DNA from: Antedon mediterranea
Lineage: Eukaryota > Echinodermata > Crinoidea > Comatulida > Antedonidae
NCBI RefSeq assembly: GCF_964355755.1
Contig: NC_092673.1
Coordinates: forward strand, 12,593,001 to 12,657,000
Length of the DNA stretch: 64,000 nt
Direction of reading: 5' to 3'
A program made the position numbers and the translations under genes. The first letter of the stretch is position 1. Each line of letters starts with the position of its first letter. A model generated the notes under the pieces. The model had not been told where the DNA came from. It saw only the letters and a list, made by a program, of their open reading frames with translations, and did no database searches. Positions 42,858 through 55,914 of this stretch are shown here, one piece after another.

Positions 42858-43500
42858 TCATAGGGATGCCAATATTGCATCACGAATGTTAATGGATGTT
42901 TCTGCAATGTTCTTCCAAAAATTACAGTATCGCTGTACTAATCCTTGTCTTTCCTCTTTGTTGCGCCGCTCTTCATCCCACTCTGCAAAAAACTGTTCTT
43001 TGTGAATCTCACAAATATTGTGTAGTACACAACATGCAGCCACTACATCAGAAACAAATTTAATTTCCATATCATTTCTTTTCAAAAGTCTTCGAAATCT
43101 TAATTTCAAACGACCAAATGCATTTTCCACTACCATTTGTGCTGAACTTAACTTGTAGTTGAATCGTTTTTGTTGGTTTGTTAACCATTGGTTGTTACTG
43201 AACTCTTTCATAAGCCATTTTTTTTAATGGATACGCTGGATCTCCTATTAAACTTAAACATACAGGGACTAATACATTATTGAGTTGTATTGATTTCTGA
43301 AATGAAAACATTGTACACTTTAGTATATTTAAAGCATTTCATTTTACTATAAATTCCAAACTACATCTCAGTATTATAGTATGTACTGTATGCAGCACAA
43401 CTTTTTGATACCAGGCTATTACATTATTAGTAATACAAACATATTGGTTGGTTATTATACAGTAGCAAACTTACTTGTCTTGGAAATAGATAACCATCTT
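42858..43500 (-). pseudogene. PIF/Harbinger (HARBI1-like) transposase C-terminal part
   Basis: The main frame (42858-43211) gives WLTNQQKRFNYKLSSAQM, then VVENAFGRLKLRFRRLLKR and VVAACCVLHNICE. This is the end of the DDE_Tnp_4 domain with the catalytic Glu in VENAFGR. Just upstream, after a slip in an A run near 43219, the other frame gives VPVCLSLIGDPAYPLKK, holding the second catalytic Asp. A plausible intron (acceptor TTTCAG at 43297, donor CAA|GTAAGT at 43474) joins this to DGYLFPRQ. The first catalytic Asp is not identified. The partner Myb-like protein of Harbinger elements is not found next to it. Confidence 0.85.
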
Positions 43501-46500
43501 GTTGTTCTTCTGCTTATTACTGTACAACATATTCTGGGCTGCTGAATCGCAAGTTATTTTGACTGTAATAGAATCCGGCATTCTACTTCACCTGCATTTG
43601 CCTTCTTCTTGCCCAATTAATTGCTCTTGTAAAACATTCACTCGCTTTTGCTTTTTTTCTTTATCTTCCTTACTTTTTCTTTTCTCAATAGTTTTCAAAT
43701 CAGAACCAATTACACACCATAGTGGGATTTCCTTCATATTGGTATATTATTGATTTGTGACTCTGTTTTTTTACTGGTGATGATGCCTTAAAGTTTATTT
43801 TCAAACTTATTTTTTTTATTTGAGAAATTGAACCTGTTATTTATCTTGTTATGTTCAATTCTCAATAGTAAATAATAATAAAAAAACAAAACAAAAAATA
43901 AATACACAAAACTTCTATGGATGCAGAGATTCTTCCATCAATTGACCACATGCACTCTTTGTATTCGAATGGTGTTAGCCTTTCAAATAGGTTTCTTCCT
44001 ATCAGCATTAGATCCTCTCACATCCTTTCCGCTTCATTAATGAGCTAATTTACAGGTCAAATACCATGTATTTTCAATATACAATAAAATATAAAATCGT
44101 AAAGTCACTACAGTAATTTCATCTCACTTGATTCATTGGTGCAGTGGCCACAGCACATTTCATATACAGAAAGAATTTATGCCTTCAAATTCCAACAATA
44201 TAAACTGCACTGCTGTCTACAGTACCTCCTTGAAATCTCAAGAAATGATGGAATACCAAGATTAATACAATTGTTCTGACAGGTTCAAGAATGGAGGTAT
44301 TTTAGCATGCTACTAAATTCATGCTTTTGGAGTTTCAAAATCTCATAATGAAGTTGTAATTGGATCTGCTCAAATATTTGTGAACTCGTTAATACAATTT
44401 TTCACAAGAACTATAAAGTGCATGTTTGATGGAAGATGGCTATAAGGTTGTTGGATAAGTATGCAGTTCAAGATATAGTACTGTGCAAATTAACCTTCAA
44501 CAGACAACAAACATACAGTATTAATGTATGGGGAAGATAGATCTCCTGCCCCAAGGACTACAAACATAACTTTTTAATGCAAAGAAAAGTACATTTGGCT
44601 AATGAGAAAAATGAAATCTCTAACCAAGATTATCTACTGAGCCTATGCATCACTTTACCTTGAAGAATAAATTGTTTATACAAGACTTGTAATTTTGTTC
44701 GCTTTTTTCTATTGGAAACTGTTCCAAACTATTTGTGACAATGAAGTACAGTACTGCTTTAGTTATGGACAAAGTCTCAACTGCAATTTTCACCACATAT
44801 AAAGACAATGCAGATCGCAAATAGTTATACTCTGGAAAAGTTGAAACTGTAAAATTGATGACCTACCACCAAAAGAAAAAGTATATCAACTCTTGAACTC
44901 TGTGAAGGATAGATAAAAGATGGAAATGCTGAGAAGATTACAACATTATGAAATGCAGTGATAGCATGTGGAATGTACTGTGGGCACTGATCCAAAGGAG
45001 CCAAAAAGTAGACTGAATTGATTAAAATTCACATTAATGTGTGCCCATATATTTGAATGTATATTGATTATTGAACATTTCGACCATCTCCTTCTTAAAT
45101 TGTGCATAGCTTTTATTATTAACATTTATTTAAAATTGCAAACTGAATTGTAAAAGTTTCATATCTAGACCCATAAAATACATTTATGAAATTATAATTT
45201 TCTGCCATTTTGTTTCCATTAAAATAATTTGAATTGGTTTATATTTCTTCAATGTTTTTCTAAAACTTTTTATTTATGTCAACAACTCTTTCTCAATTTC
45301 TTTGTCCAATTAATTATTGGGCTATGTTATTTTCTCTCATTTGTATGAATTTGTTTTCTTACAACTGCTTTTTACCCACACACTTTCCCTTTCTATTCAA
45401 ATCCTTTAATATTAACGGTTTCTACTCTGGAAATATTCTTATTCACTAAGATTGTTTTTCAGCATTTTCTGTATTTTTATTCCTTTTCTGTTAATAGGAA
45501 TCCTGAGTTTTAAAATTGTTTCACTTCATTTAGTCATGACTTAGTACTGATTTAGAAACTGAAAATAAGATGTTTAGACATTCCAATTCAGTTTCTTTAA
45601 ACATTCAACCATTGGAAGCATCAAACATTTGATAAATTCTTTCTACAAACTCGTCTGTTAAAGTTGAAGCAAAGATGTAAAAAACCGCTAATGTATGTTT
45701 GAGGAAATGTGCAGTCTTCTTTACACTCATTTTTTTAAAGGTTTATGTGGTTTCCCATATATGGTGCTAATCAGATGCCCTTTCTGCCAGTTGAAACTGT
45801 TAATAACAATGTTATAATGTACCCTCTCCATTTATTCATATTTCTGACCAGCTGATTAGGCAGTTAATAAAAGACATGCTAACACAAGACAAAATTGGAA
45901 AACTACAAAAAATGTCACAATATTCAACGATTTGTTCTTGATCATCCACACGGTCATAAATATAGCTTATTATTCTTATTCTTATTATTATTATTATTAT
46001 TACAAGAGTAACCAATTCGATCAGCATCTCTGTATCTCAAATTCAAATGAACCAAAATTATATAAAAAAAACAAATAAGCAGTAAACACATCTCTTATTA
46101 ATAATATATGTCAAAAGTATTTATTAAGACTGGGTGTGTTTTTTAGTGTTCATTTCAGTTGATTCTTTTCCATCTTTGATCCACAGTTTCAAAGTCAAAA
46201 AAATATTCATCCAAAAGGAAATTACATTTTTTACAGATTCTCTTTTATTTCCTTTTGCAACTGCCTTTTTTTCTTATTGACCACATTTCTTAACTCTCGT
46301 CATTGAAATAGTCAATTCGCAACTAGCAACCTTACATATTTCGTAGGCAGTCTGGTGAGCTACATTTTTGTTAAATACTGTAACTACAACAACATTCGAA
46401 AATTCGGTGGGATGTAATGTGGTTCGGGTATCCCTCAACATTGAGATGTATTATGCACTAAAACCATTTGGTTACCCTTTTTTGCACAAAGTATGGCATA

Positions 46501-47344
46501 AAACTGTAATATGTAAACTTTTTTTGTTCTATGTTTTGTTTAAAAATACAAAAAACATCTATTGTGTTTAAAATATAATAATACAACATTGAAGGAATCT
46601 GAAATGTATATGTTTCAATTAAAGTAGCCTACTAAAGTGTACATGTTTTATTTCTTTTTGCTCTGAATTGTTGCAGCATATTTCAATGGTCCACATTTCA
46701 AACTTTCTTTGCCCTTCTGTTTACATAAATTGCACATTGGTAACACTGTTTAGAAATGTTCAACACTTCCTTATCCTTTGTTGCCCTGTTTGGCCACAGT
46801 GTGCAAGATACCTTTTTTTGTAATTTACTTTGTGGCACAATAGTTTAGGCCTGTTTTTTTTGTATTATTTTAAATGTTTATTTACTACAATAAATAAATA
46901 AAAATATATTTAATATTTCATCATAAAATTACACTTCCATTGTTTTGCGATCTTTAGTTTATGAAAAGGCTGTTGAAAAAATGTCTTCTCTATTGATCAT
47001 TATGAAATTGTTGTTGCGTTTGGTCACTTCTGCCTCTCTAGCGCTCTTCAAGTAACACTTGCTTTCTAGAAATATATTAGATTATATTATATTTTTAATA
47101 TCAATTAAATGCAACTACCGTACTCACCATTAATTTAAACCTCAAGTAAATTCCCCTTGAACGACAGCCTTCTCTTTAGGGGTGCTCCCCTTTGCTTTCA
47201 TCACATTAACAATCTCTGGTCATTATGAACTTTTCCACAATCTTCTGATTGATATAAAAATCGCTGACATTGCACATAACACACCTTCAAACATTATTAA
47301 ATAACAATAAATAAAAACATTTATTTCACCAATACATCTATCTT
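43501..47344. other. Long AT-rich stretch, no gene recognised
   Basis: Scattered short frames. A possible Cys pair (MCNLCKQKGKES) is read on the minus strand near 46710-46750 without further support. (TTATTC/ATT)n microsatellite near 45968-46003. Confidence 0.45.
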
Positions 47345-47620
47345 TAAACTACCACAGTAAAATCATCATCCGATAGCAGTAACCTTTGATTGTCCCAATA
47401 ATCCGCTTTCACCATTACATTAGTTAGTATGAATTTTTTCCAGTCTTCAACTCCATCAATTTCTTCGCATACGGTGTGTCCATTTCATTGACATAAACAA
47501 AGTATTTATTCTCTTTCTTGATTAAAACATTGCCTGGTATATTTTTAGAACCTTTCAGGATCCCCCACTGACATTCTCTTTCAATATTTTTAATGTCTTT
47601 ATTAAAATTGAAAGGATGTT
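47345..47620 (-). pseudogene. Unidentified degenerate coding segment
   Basis: On the minus strand one frame reads NKDIKNIERECQWGILKGSK, NIPGNVLIKKENKYFVYVNE. A second frame then continues VCEEIDGVEDWKKFILTNVM and VKADYWDNQRLLLSDDDFTV to a stop near 47348. The two frames abut, the composition is protein-like and the break is a single slip near 47475, so it looks like a decayed exon. I do not recognise the protein. Confidence 0.35.
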
Positions 47621-48897
47621 AGTAGTTTGCGTGAATTAATTGTAAGGGTTCTGGTTTTTGTGATTTATTGGATGTTATAAATTATGTAAAACCCAACACA
47701 ATTTTAAATATCTTCTTGATATAATTTACATAGATTTCTCTTCATTGGTTTGTTTTGTGAAGGTGTTTGGTCTTGATTTGACATTCTGAGAAACTAAAAG
47801 CTAGCTAATTAATGTTTTGTAAAAAATAATAACTAGACACTGAAAACCTACCCATTATTATTCCAATATGCTCTTTCACACTGTCAAAATAACCATCTTT
47901 TATGACTATTAAAGCCAGAATGAAAAATTCTTTTCTGGGGCAAGATATGAACTGTATAGCAAAAACGGTTAACATCTAATTTCAACTAAAATGATTTGAA
48001 TACCTGATTTAATGTGAAGTACCTTCTTTTTGCTTAACCAAACTCTAGTTTGTAGATCTTGCAAGATTTTAATTTTTTCAGATCTCTTTACATCATTGTA
48101 AAATAAAATGTTAAGCTTCTTTACTTGGAGAAATCAGCTAATGGTAAAAGATAAGAGATCATCAAAGGCTGCAGTGCAGTGGTTTTTTATCAGAAGGAGT
48201 CTTAAATTGGAGGGAGATCTATATCTCTGCTTTTTCCAGTTAACTCAGTTGGCAAAGAACTCAACTTAAATTTGTTGCAGGCAAACAGTGTCTGTTTCTC
48301 AGAACACTGCGAAAGTCCACATGTTGTTCAAATGTCCGTATTTTCGGGTTGGCAGTGCCTTATGAATTGCTACACACAAAGTGAAAACCCATTAGAAAAA
48401 GTATGTGAAGTACAGAAATGATCCGTGTTCGTGATCTACTTAATAAAGAACTCAAATCATGTAATGATTGAAAATAATGGAAGTTAATAAACACAATTGA
48501 GGGAGAGAAACATGGATTGGAAGGTAAGCGCGGTATTTGTGATGCTGCTTAAATTCCTTTCTCTTTTCGGCTATCCTAGTCAACATCACTCTAATTGTTT
48601 ATTGATACTTGTTCTATCTCATCTCTTTCTATTTTATTGTAGTTTTATAAATTTTCCAGAGTCTGCTACTAATCTTGTTCTTACAATATATTGTTATTGA
48701 AACTGCTCAAAATAAATGAATGAATCCGACAATCTATAATGCAATATCAAGTTTTATTTTAATTATTCACTTTTTTTACAGAAGTCAACAAATACTTCAA
48801 TTATAATACCTCAACAGTATAAATAGGAAAACATATTTTTTTTTTTTTCTTCAATTACAGTTATCAATATTTTATTATTATTGTTATTTATTTATTT
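47621..48897. other. No recognised gene
   Basis: AT-rich; only short frames. Confidence 0.45.
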
Positions 48898-51800
48898 TAT
48901 TAAATATTATAATAATAATAAATGAAAACTTATATAGCGCCGGTATCCTCCACCCATGTGGCGCTCATGGCGCTTTGTGCATTAACAACGTGCGAGAACA
49001 TCAGCGAATAGCGACGTCTTTAGGTTGGTCTTGAAACTGTTTAGACTAGTTGAGCATTTAACTGTTGCTGGTAAGCTGTTCCATACACTTGCGGCCGCAA
49101 CGTAAAAAGATCTCTGACCCCACTGATTTTTCGCTCTACGCTCTTGAAGAAGGTTTTGTGACAATGATCGTAGGCCTCTGCGGGATGATTCGTAACGATC
49201 CACAAGGTCAGATAAATAAGCAGGAGCACTGTCATTTAGGATCTTGAATACAAACAACGCAAGTTTGTACTTAATACGTTGTTGAACAGGCAACCAATGC
49301 AAATCCATCAGGACAGGAGTTATGTGAGCGTTTGATTTTGTATAAGTTACAATTCTAGCTGCCATATTTTGCAAGCGCTGCAAACGTTGTATTTGAGATT
49401 TTGGTAAGCCAAACAACAAGGCATTACCAATTTTAGAAGTGACAAATGAGTGTACAATCAATTCAGCTGTTTTCTTGTTAAGATTACCGCGAATACGACC
49501 AAGGTTCCTAATCGATATGCATGCTGCTTTGGATACAGTTGTTATTTGTGCTTCCATAGTGAGATTACTATCCAGCATGATTCCCAGATTCCGGACCACC
49601 GATGAGGGAGCAATGTTAGAGTTTCCGATTCTGATATGTGTGATGTTGATTTTGGAGATGTTACATTTAGACCCGACAATAATAAACTCTGTCTTTCCAT
49701 CATTCAACTTTAGGTAATTTGTTGTCATCCAATTGCGAACATCTTCTATACAGGCTTCCATCTTACTGATTGCTGCAGCAACATCCCTTTGCACTGGATT
49801 TACTGACACATAAATCTGTGTATCATCTGCATAGAAATAGAAATGTAGACTGTGTTTGCGAATACCGTACTGACGCGGGTATAAGCCCACCCCCCTCGAA
49901 CATGAAATCACGTCAAGTTTGGGGGGTGGGCTTATACCCGAGGATCCAAAAATGCAGATCGTCAAAAACAGCACATGTACACTGTGTATTCCACCGTGCG
50001 AGCGAGCGCCCTCACGTGTACGACGTTGCCTCTAAATACACGAGGTGTAGAGTGTCGGAAAATTAAGCTTATAGTTCGTGTAATTTATCGTAGAATATCT
50101 TATTTTAAACATCAATTGAACAAGAATTTATCAAGCAGAAAAGCAAGTATACAATATTCGTTAAATAGAAATGTACCAAAGAAATTTAATAAGCTTGTTA
50201 ATGGCGGCCGATACCAAATAGTGGTTTTCCGTTTTGGCGACTTGTAGCGTCGTGTGTGAAGCGATCTTTGACCGCGATGGAGTGTAAACAAAACAGGACC
50301 GCTAGGCCTCATATGGCCTAGCGTATATTAGCCTAGCTTGGTTATGATCAAAGGTAGGTGTATTCGGTGTATGGACGTCGCCAAATACAAAATAATATAT
50401 TACGACACACACTGTAGATCTTCGAATTAATGGGTGGGCTTATACCCGAGTGCCTCATTTTTCATGAAAATTAGTCAAAAGTCGGGGGTGGGCTTATACC
50501 CGAGTATGGGCTTATACCCGCGTCAGTACGGTAATGTCACCAAGGGGAAGCGTATAAATGGAAAACTGGCCAGGCCCAATTACTGACCCCTGTGGTACAC
50601 CATATTCCAGGCAAGCTTCATCTGAGAATGCATCATTGATACAGACTAGCTGACGTCTTCCTGTAAGATATGACTGGAACCAGTTAAGAGCAACACCATT
50701 TATGCCAATGCGATTTCTCAGACGGGTTATCAGTCTTTGGTGATCAACTGTATCAAACGCTGCTGACAAATCCAACAACACCAATAGCGTTATTTTCCCA
50801 TCATTCATTCCTTGTAACAAATCATTCTGTACCTTTAAAAGGGAACTCTCCGTGCTATGACATGCACGATATGCCGACTGGTAATTCTCATTTAAATTAT
50901 GCTTTTGAAGATATGGAGTAATGCGTGATGTCACTACACGCTCCAGAGTCTTTCCAAGAAAAGAAAGATTCGACACCGGGCGGTAATTTTTCAGCGTGTT
51001 ATGATCCAAGTTTTGCTTTTTTATTAAAGGACGAACGTGAGCAATTTTCAGTTCATCTGGCACTATGCCGGTATTAAGAGAATGGTTAATGATTTCCGTT
51101 ATTATTGGAACGACTGCGTCTATACACTTCTTCAGTATAGAAGTAGGAACTGGATCTAACCTGCATGATTTTGTTGGTGATTTCATCAGAATGTTGCGGA
51201 TCTCATCTTGAGATGCTGGTGTAAATGTTGTGAGATGCTGATGAACAGCTGTCACAGGCTCATTAAATGACATGTCATCAATCTTGAAGTCGTCTCTGAT
51301 GATCTTCATCTTGTCTGTGAAAAACTGACAGAACCTGTTCGCAAGATCTAAGTCAGAAAGACTATCTGGGAGAGGTGATACCTGGCGATGATGAAGGAGT
51401 TGGTTAACAATTTTAAAAAGTCCTTTCTGATCTGCTGCATGTTCTTCACACAAGCCAATGTAGTAGTTGGCCCTTGCCTTTCTTACCATGGAATTGACAT
51501 TCCTCTTCTGTGCAATGTAAGCTTGACGATCTATTTCCAGATGAGAGATTCTCCATTTCTTTTCAAGCTTACGCTTTGTTCTTTTCTCAGCATAGATGTC
51601 ACTGTTATACCAACTAGTGTTTGGTCGGACCTTTACTGTTCTCTTTTTCGGTGGTGCGTGTTTGTCAAGAAGTTCACTCAAAGTGGTGACATATAGTCGT
51701 ACTTTACTTGATAAATCAAGATTTGAGAGCGAAGTTCCGAGATCAGACTGTGTGATATCTTTACATAATGTCTCAAAATTTATAGCATTCCAATGACGAG

Positions 51801-52437
51801 TTTCGATGGATTTAGTGATTACGGGTGGCTTCTTGATAAGGAGATTACATGTGATTGCATAGTGATCTGATATACCATCAATGACATTAAGGTTTGAGAA
51901 AACAGGAGGATCAGATGAACGAGTGATCAGCAAGTCTATTGTATGACCATGTCGGTGTGTAGGTGTAGACACATGCTGTTGAAGACTGCTTGCTACAAGT
52001 AGATTCCGAAAATGAATTGCATCTGCATCATTTGGCATATCCACATGGATGTTAAAGTCTCCAACGAATAGTATGGGAGCCGGCTTCAATACATAGTGAT
52101 CAACCAAAGTTGAGAATTCTTCAGTGAAAACATTTAGACTGCAACCCGTTGATTTGCTTTGAGGACGATATACTGCTACGAGGAAAACTGAGGATGCATT
52201 GCTGACTATTTCCACATTTAGCAGTTCAAATGATTTTGGTAATAATCCCGTGTCATAACATTTAACCGCTATGCTTTCCTTGTAAAGAAGTGCAACTCCA
52301 CCACCTCTTTTAGTACCAGCACGGGGAGCATGTTTGAGAGAGTATCCGTTGGGTGTAATATTTCCTATAACTGATGTGTCTTCTGGTTTAAGCCACGTTT
52401 CCGAAAGGGCAACAACATCCAGATTATGTTATATCAG
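48898..52437 (-). mobile_element. CR1/L2-like LINE, endonuclease-reverse transcriptase ORF, interrupted by a MITE
   Basis: The ORF runs on the minus strand from about 52428 to the stop at 48982. With the 669-bp insertion discounted it is about 925 codons and open throughout. Endonuclease motifs: ALSETWLKP, GGGVALLYK, VAVYRPQS, LFVGDFNIH, DGISDHYAI. RT motifs: KNYRPVSNLSFLGKTLERVV, LVLLDLSAAFDTVDH, EYGVPQGSVIGPGQFSIYTL, FYFYADDTQIY. The C-terminal part has LHWLPVQQRIKYKLA and SVWNSLPATVK. An in-frame TAA lies just upstream of HNLDVVALSE, so the extreme N-terminus is lost or was in another frame. The 3' UTR ends with GGCGCTATATAAG and an (ATT)n/(TAA)n tail at 48898-48925. It is the youngest-looking coding element in the window. 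Confidence 0.92.
49863..50533. mobile_element. 667-bp TIR element with TA duplication inside the LINE
   Basis: The left end is TA then CCGTACTGACGCGGGTATAA (from 49865). The right end is its inverse, TTATACCCGCGTCAGTACGG, ending at 50531 and followed by TA. The motif GGGTATAAGCCCAC or its complement recurs in subterminal positions: 49873, about 49923, about 50433, about 50488 and about 50507. The TA duplication points to the Tc1/mariner group (possibly Tigger/pogo). No transposase is encoded. The element plus one TA is 669 bp, a multiple of three; removing it rejoins the LINE frame as PLGDI followed by IRKHS. Confidence 0.92.
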
Positions 52438-53649
52438 TATCACAATAAAATATCTTTGCAGTTCTGCGCTGTTTATACATGCGGGAATGTTTCCATACAG
52501 ATGGGAACAGGCGTGAAGCAATTGCTTAGCGGTTTGGGTTCCTCCTCTGAACTCCTCCCACAAAGTGTGTAATTGCCTGTGAAGTCGTCTTTTTTTGGTA
52601 TCTACATAGTTATTTTTTGCAGTCACATTTGGTGATGGATCAACTTTGCTTGTTCGTGGAGCAAAGGTATTAACTATTAAAGTGGGATGTCTCCAATTTG
52701 GGCAGCATTATTAAGGGCCTTATGCCACCCTTCAACGTCGTCGTTAGGGCGGATCGATTGCCCAAATGCTGTCCATTTGATTGGTGGCCATATTGTGGAT
52801 TCTATTCAATTGTGTTGGACGTAGATTAATTTTGCATACATAATATGTAATTCATTGGATTCTCCATTATAAACACTAATCAAATCACAAAGTAATTAAA
52901 GAAATATAATTAAAATGACCAAAGTAAAACATAAAAAAAAAAAAAACTTTTTAACACAAATATTTTCTTTGTCATGACATTTACGTACGTATTAATTGTT
53001 TCCATAACTCTTCGGTAGTATGATAGACATCGGCGATATACCATTTAATTGTCACATACAGTAATAGTATAACATATTGCTGATGATTTGAGATAGAATA
53101 TATACAAAAAAATATTTTTATTTTACTGTATTAATCCACAATCTATATAATATATCTAAGAATATGACGTGAGGCCGACATGACGTAGGGCCGGCTTGAC
53201 TTTAAAAAATCTACCCGTTATTATTGCTGTTGATGGGGTACTTCTGCGTTTCTTCCATGACTAGTGCAGATACTGTTAACTCTTGATTACCGTAGTCATA
53301 GCACCTGACACATTGGAGGCTGCCTTCCCCCACAGAACTACATTAATGCAATTATCTCTGCTACTTCCTAATGTCAAAATGACACTTGCATACAATTTCT
53401 ATACAGTGACATTACTTATTAAACCGACTTAACAAACTGGTTCTTGTCTAGCTTGGTCAGTTTAGAGGCAATGGTACCTATGTCGCATAGCATTTCAGCA
53501 TTATAATAGTCTTCTTTGTTGCCATATATGCAACCATTTCATATGTGTTTCTGGCATAAAATATAAAACATTGACATTTAAAATTTGTCTCCATTAATTT
53601 TATGAATAATAGAAAAAAAATACTGTATGAACAGAATTTACTGGTTCTT
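52438..53649. other. LINE 5' flank and intergenic, no gene recognised
   Basis: 52438-52640 may include decayed 5' LINE sequence in other frames. The rest shows no coding motif. Confidence 0.4.
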
Positions 53650-54096
53650 CCAAATGTTTCCGTATTGTTCGGTCTTTCTTGGCCCTTCTTCCCAATGTTT
53701 CCGTATTGTTCGGTCTTTCTTGGCCCTTCTTCCCAATGTTTCCGTATTGTTCGGTCTTTCTTGGCCCTTCTTCCAAATGTTTCCGTATTGTTCGGTCTTT
53801 CTTGGCCCTTCTTCCAAATGTTTCCGTATTGTTCGGTCTTTCTTGGCCCTTCTTCCAAGTGTTTCCGTATTGTTCGGTCTTTCTTGGCCCTTCTTCCAAA
53901 TGTTTCCGTATTGTTCGGTCTTTCTTGGCCCTTCTTCCAAATGTTTCCGTATTGTTCGGTCTTTCTTGGCCCTTCTTCCAAATGTTTCCGTATTGTTCGG
54001 TCTTTCTTGGCCCTTCTTCCAAATGTTTCCGTATTGTTCGGTCTTTCTTGGCCCTTCTTCCAAATGTTTCCGTATTATTCGGTCTTTCTTGGCCCT
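53650..54096. repeat. 41-bp minisatellite, 11 copies, open in all six frames
   Basis: The unit is CCAAATGTTTCCGTATTGTT then CGGTCTTTCTTGGCCCTTCTT. Copies start at 53650 and then every 41 bp to 54060. Variants are CCC for CCA at the second and third units, AAGTG for AAATG at 53855 and ATTATT for ATTGTT in the last. Because 41 is not a multiple of three, every strand's frames cycle through the same 41-residue repeat (for example FPYCSVFLGPSS on plus, RRAKKDRTIRKH on minus). None contains a stop. The long frames here are an effect of the repeat, not evidence of a gene. Confidence 0.98.
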
Positions 54097-55889
54097 AGAA
54101 AACCATAAGGAGTACTGTGTTTCCCTCCTTTATTTCTCGTCCCAATCTTGAAGTATTTTAAAACACAATTATAATCTTTGCCCTTTGAATTTTACTAAAA
54201 AGACAACTTCTTAATGAAACTATTAAAATTAGATAATGATTTTGAACCTCATATATTAGGGATTTTAAACAAAATACTATGCTATGTAATATATTTATTA
54301 CCTTGCAACCATTCCTTTGTAGCTGTATTTTAATAGTTGGTGAGATTTGTGCTATATACCTTACTAATAGGGTTGATTATAAAATCTTCCCAACACTTTC
54401 ATCTGCTTTTGATCCTGTACATGAAATAAATTGTACAAACAAATATCATTTGTGCTTAAAATATGTTTATGCTTTCTTTGTTGTAGTTTTATACTTACAT
54501 GGTGTGATGTATTCTCTTGGTTCAAGTAGACCATGTGCACACGTTGGCCATTTGACTTGTTCATGAATACCCCTTAGTGGTTGATGATGGAATTGAATTT
54601 TGCTCTTCTAAGATGTTGATAATCATCTATGTTATTGGTATCTGGGCTTTGTGGTGGCCAGCCAGTACACCATTGTGATAATAGGGCTGATCCACCTTTT
54701 GATAATTTCACAGCCACTATTTTTGACTGGCAGCCAGTAATTTTAGTCAAATTAGAGATAAAGTCAAATTTATAATTTTTTTCTCAATCAAAATTAATGA
54801 GAGAAATGTAGTGGTGGACAAAAGCACATCGGATATTCTATACACTAGTAAAAAAAAATAAAATGATCTATATTTGAAAACCTTTAGCAATGTGTCATGC
54901 ATCAAAATAATGAATTATGTTGGCGTGTTTGCGAAATAAGCAGCAACACCAATGTGCCTATGTGATACAATTCTTTGCTTACATGTCCATTTGCCTGCAA
55001 TTTTGTTTTGAATTCTACAAAATCCTTCCACGCCGTTTGAACTTGAACACTCGTCCTTCTATATACACCAAAGTTATTTTTTTTAAACAGTATAAAATAG
55101 ATTTTTATTCTTTAGAAGTTAATATTCCAGGATTCAAGTTCCTAAAATGAAGATACTTTTCTGACATCAACTCCCTGTTGACTTTAGAAATGTGTAATTG
55201 TGGGCAAATGTACTGCATATGCCTTCCCCAATATTTCCCCAACATTTCTTCTAGAAAGCGTATTTTAAAAAAAACCTTATTATTGGTAATAATGTTAAAT
55301 TACAGTATATATCAATGACAAAAGCAACTTTGAAAGCAATGTAAACATTAACATAAACAAAACAACAAACTGCAAAAATCTAATGACAACAATATCAACA
55401 ATCATATCAGTAATACACCCCTTACAATAGTATCAATTACTCTATTATAATTTTTATCTAAGAAAAGAATTGTTTTTCTTTCATACTTCTTTATTTGTTT
55501 CAATCCAATGAGATAAATAAACACCTCACAATAAATTACAAAGTGACTGGTCTGGGAAATATATTGATTAGGCAGTCATTGACCTTTGTTACATATAGTT
55601 TATTGGGCATATGATTGCGTCGTAGCAAAGTGTAGTACGTGAAATGTTATTGGTAATTCCGAGAAGTATTTTTTGACAAAATTGCGGTAATGAAGTACTA
55701 GTTGAAAAAAAATGATCCGGTATCTTTGTCAATTTCCTCCTTTGTACTTTCTCCTATTGAAAGAAGATATGAAAATTCCACTTAAACGCAGAGTAAAAAA
55801 GTCTTAATAGCATTTTATAACAGTAAATTTGACTTTTTTTTAATTTTGCACAAAACATTTACAGTACTCCAGTTAATAAATTACAGCAT
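54097..55889. other. No recognised gene
   Basis: AT-rich; frames up to 95 codons lack motifs. Confidence 0.45.
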
Positions 55890-55914
55890 ATAGCTTTTTT
55901 TTTTTTTATTTTAC

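Noticed and set aside
49975-50312. ORFs of 66-98 codons inside the TA-flanked element in the LINE
   Set aside because: No transposase motif on either strand; the element is non-autonomous.
53478-54151. Six long ORFs of 139-174 codons on both strands
   Set aside because: They are all readings of the 41-bp tandem repeat, whose unit has no stop in any frame; no start context, codon bias or homology supports a gene.
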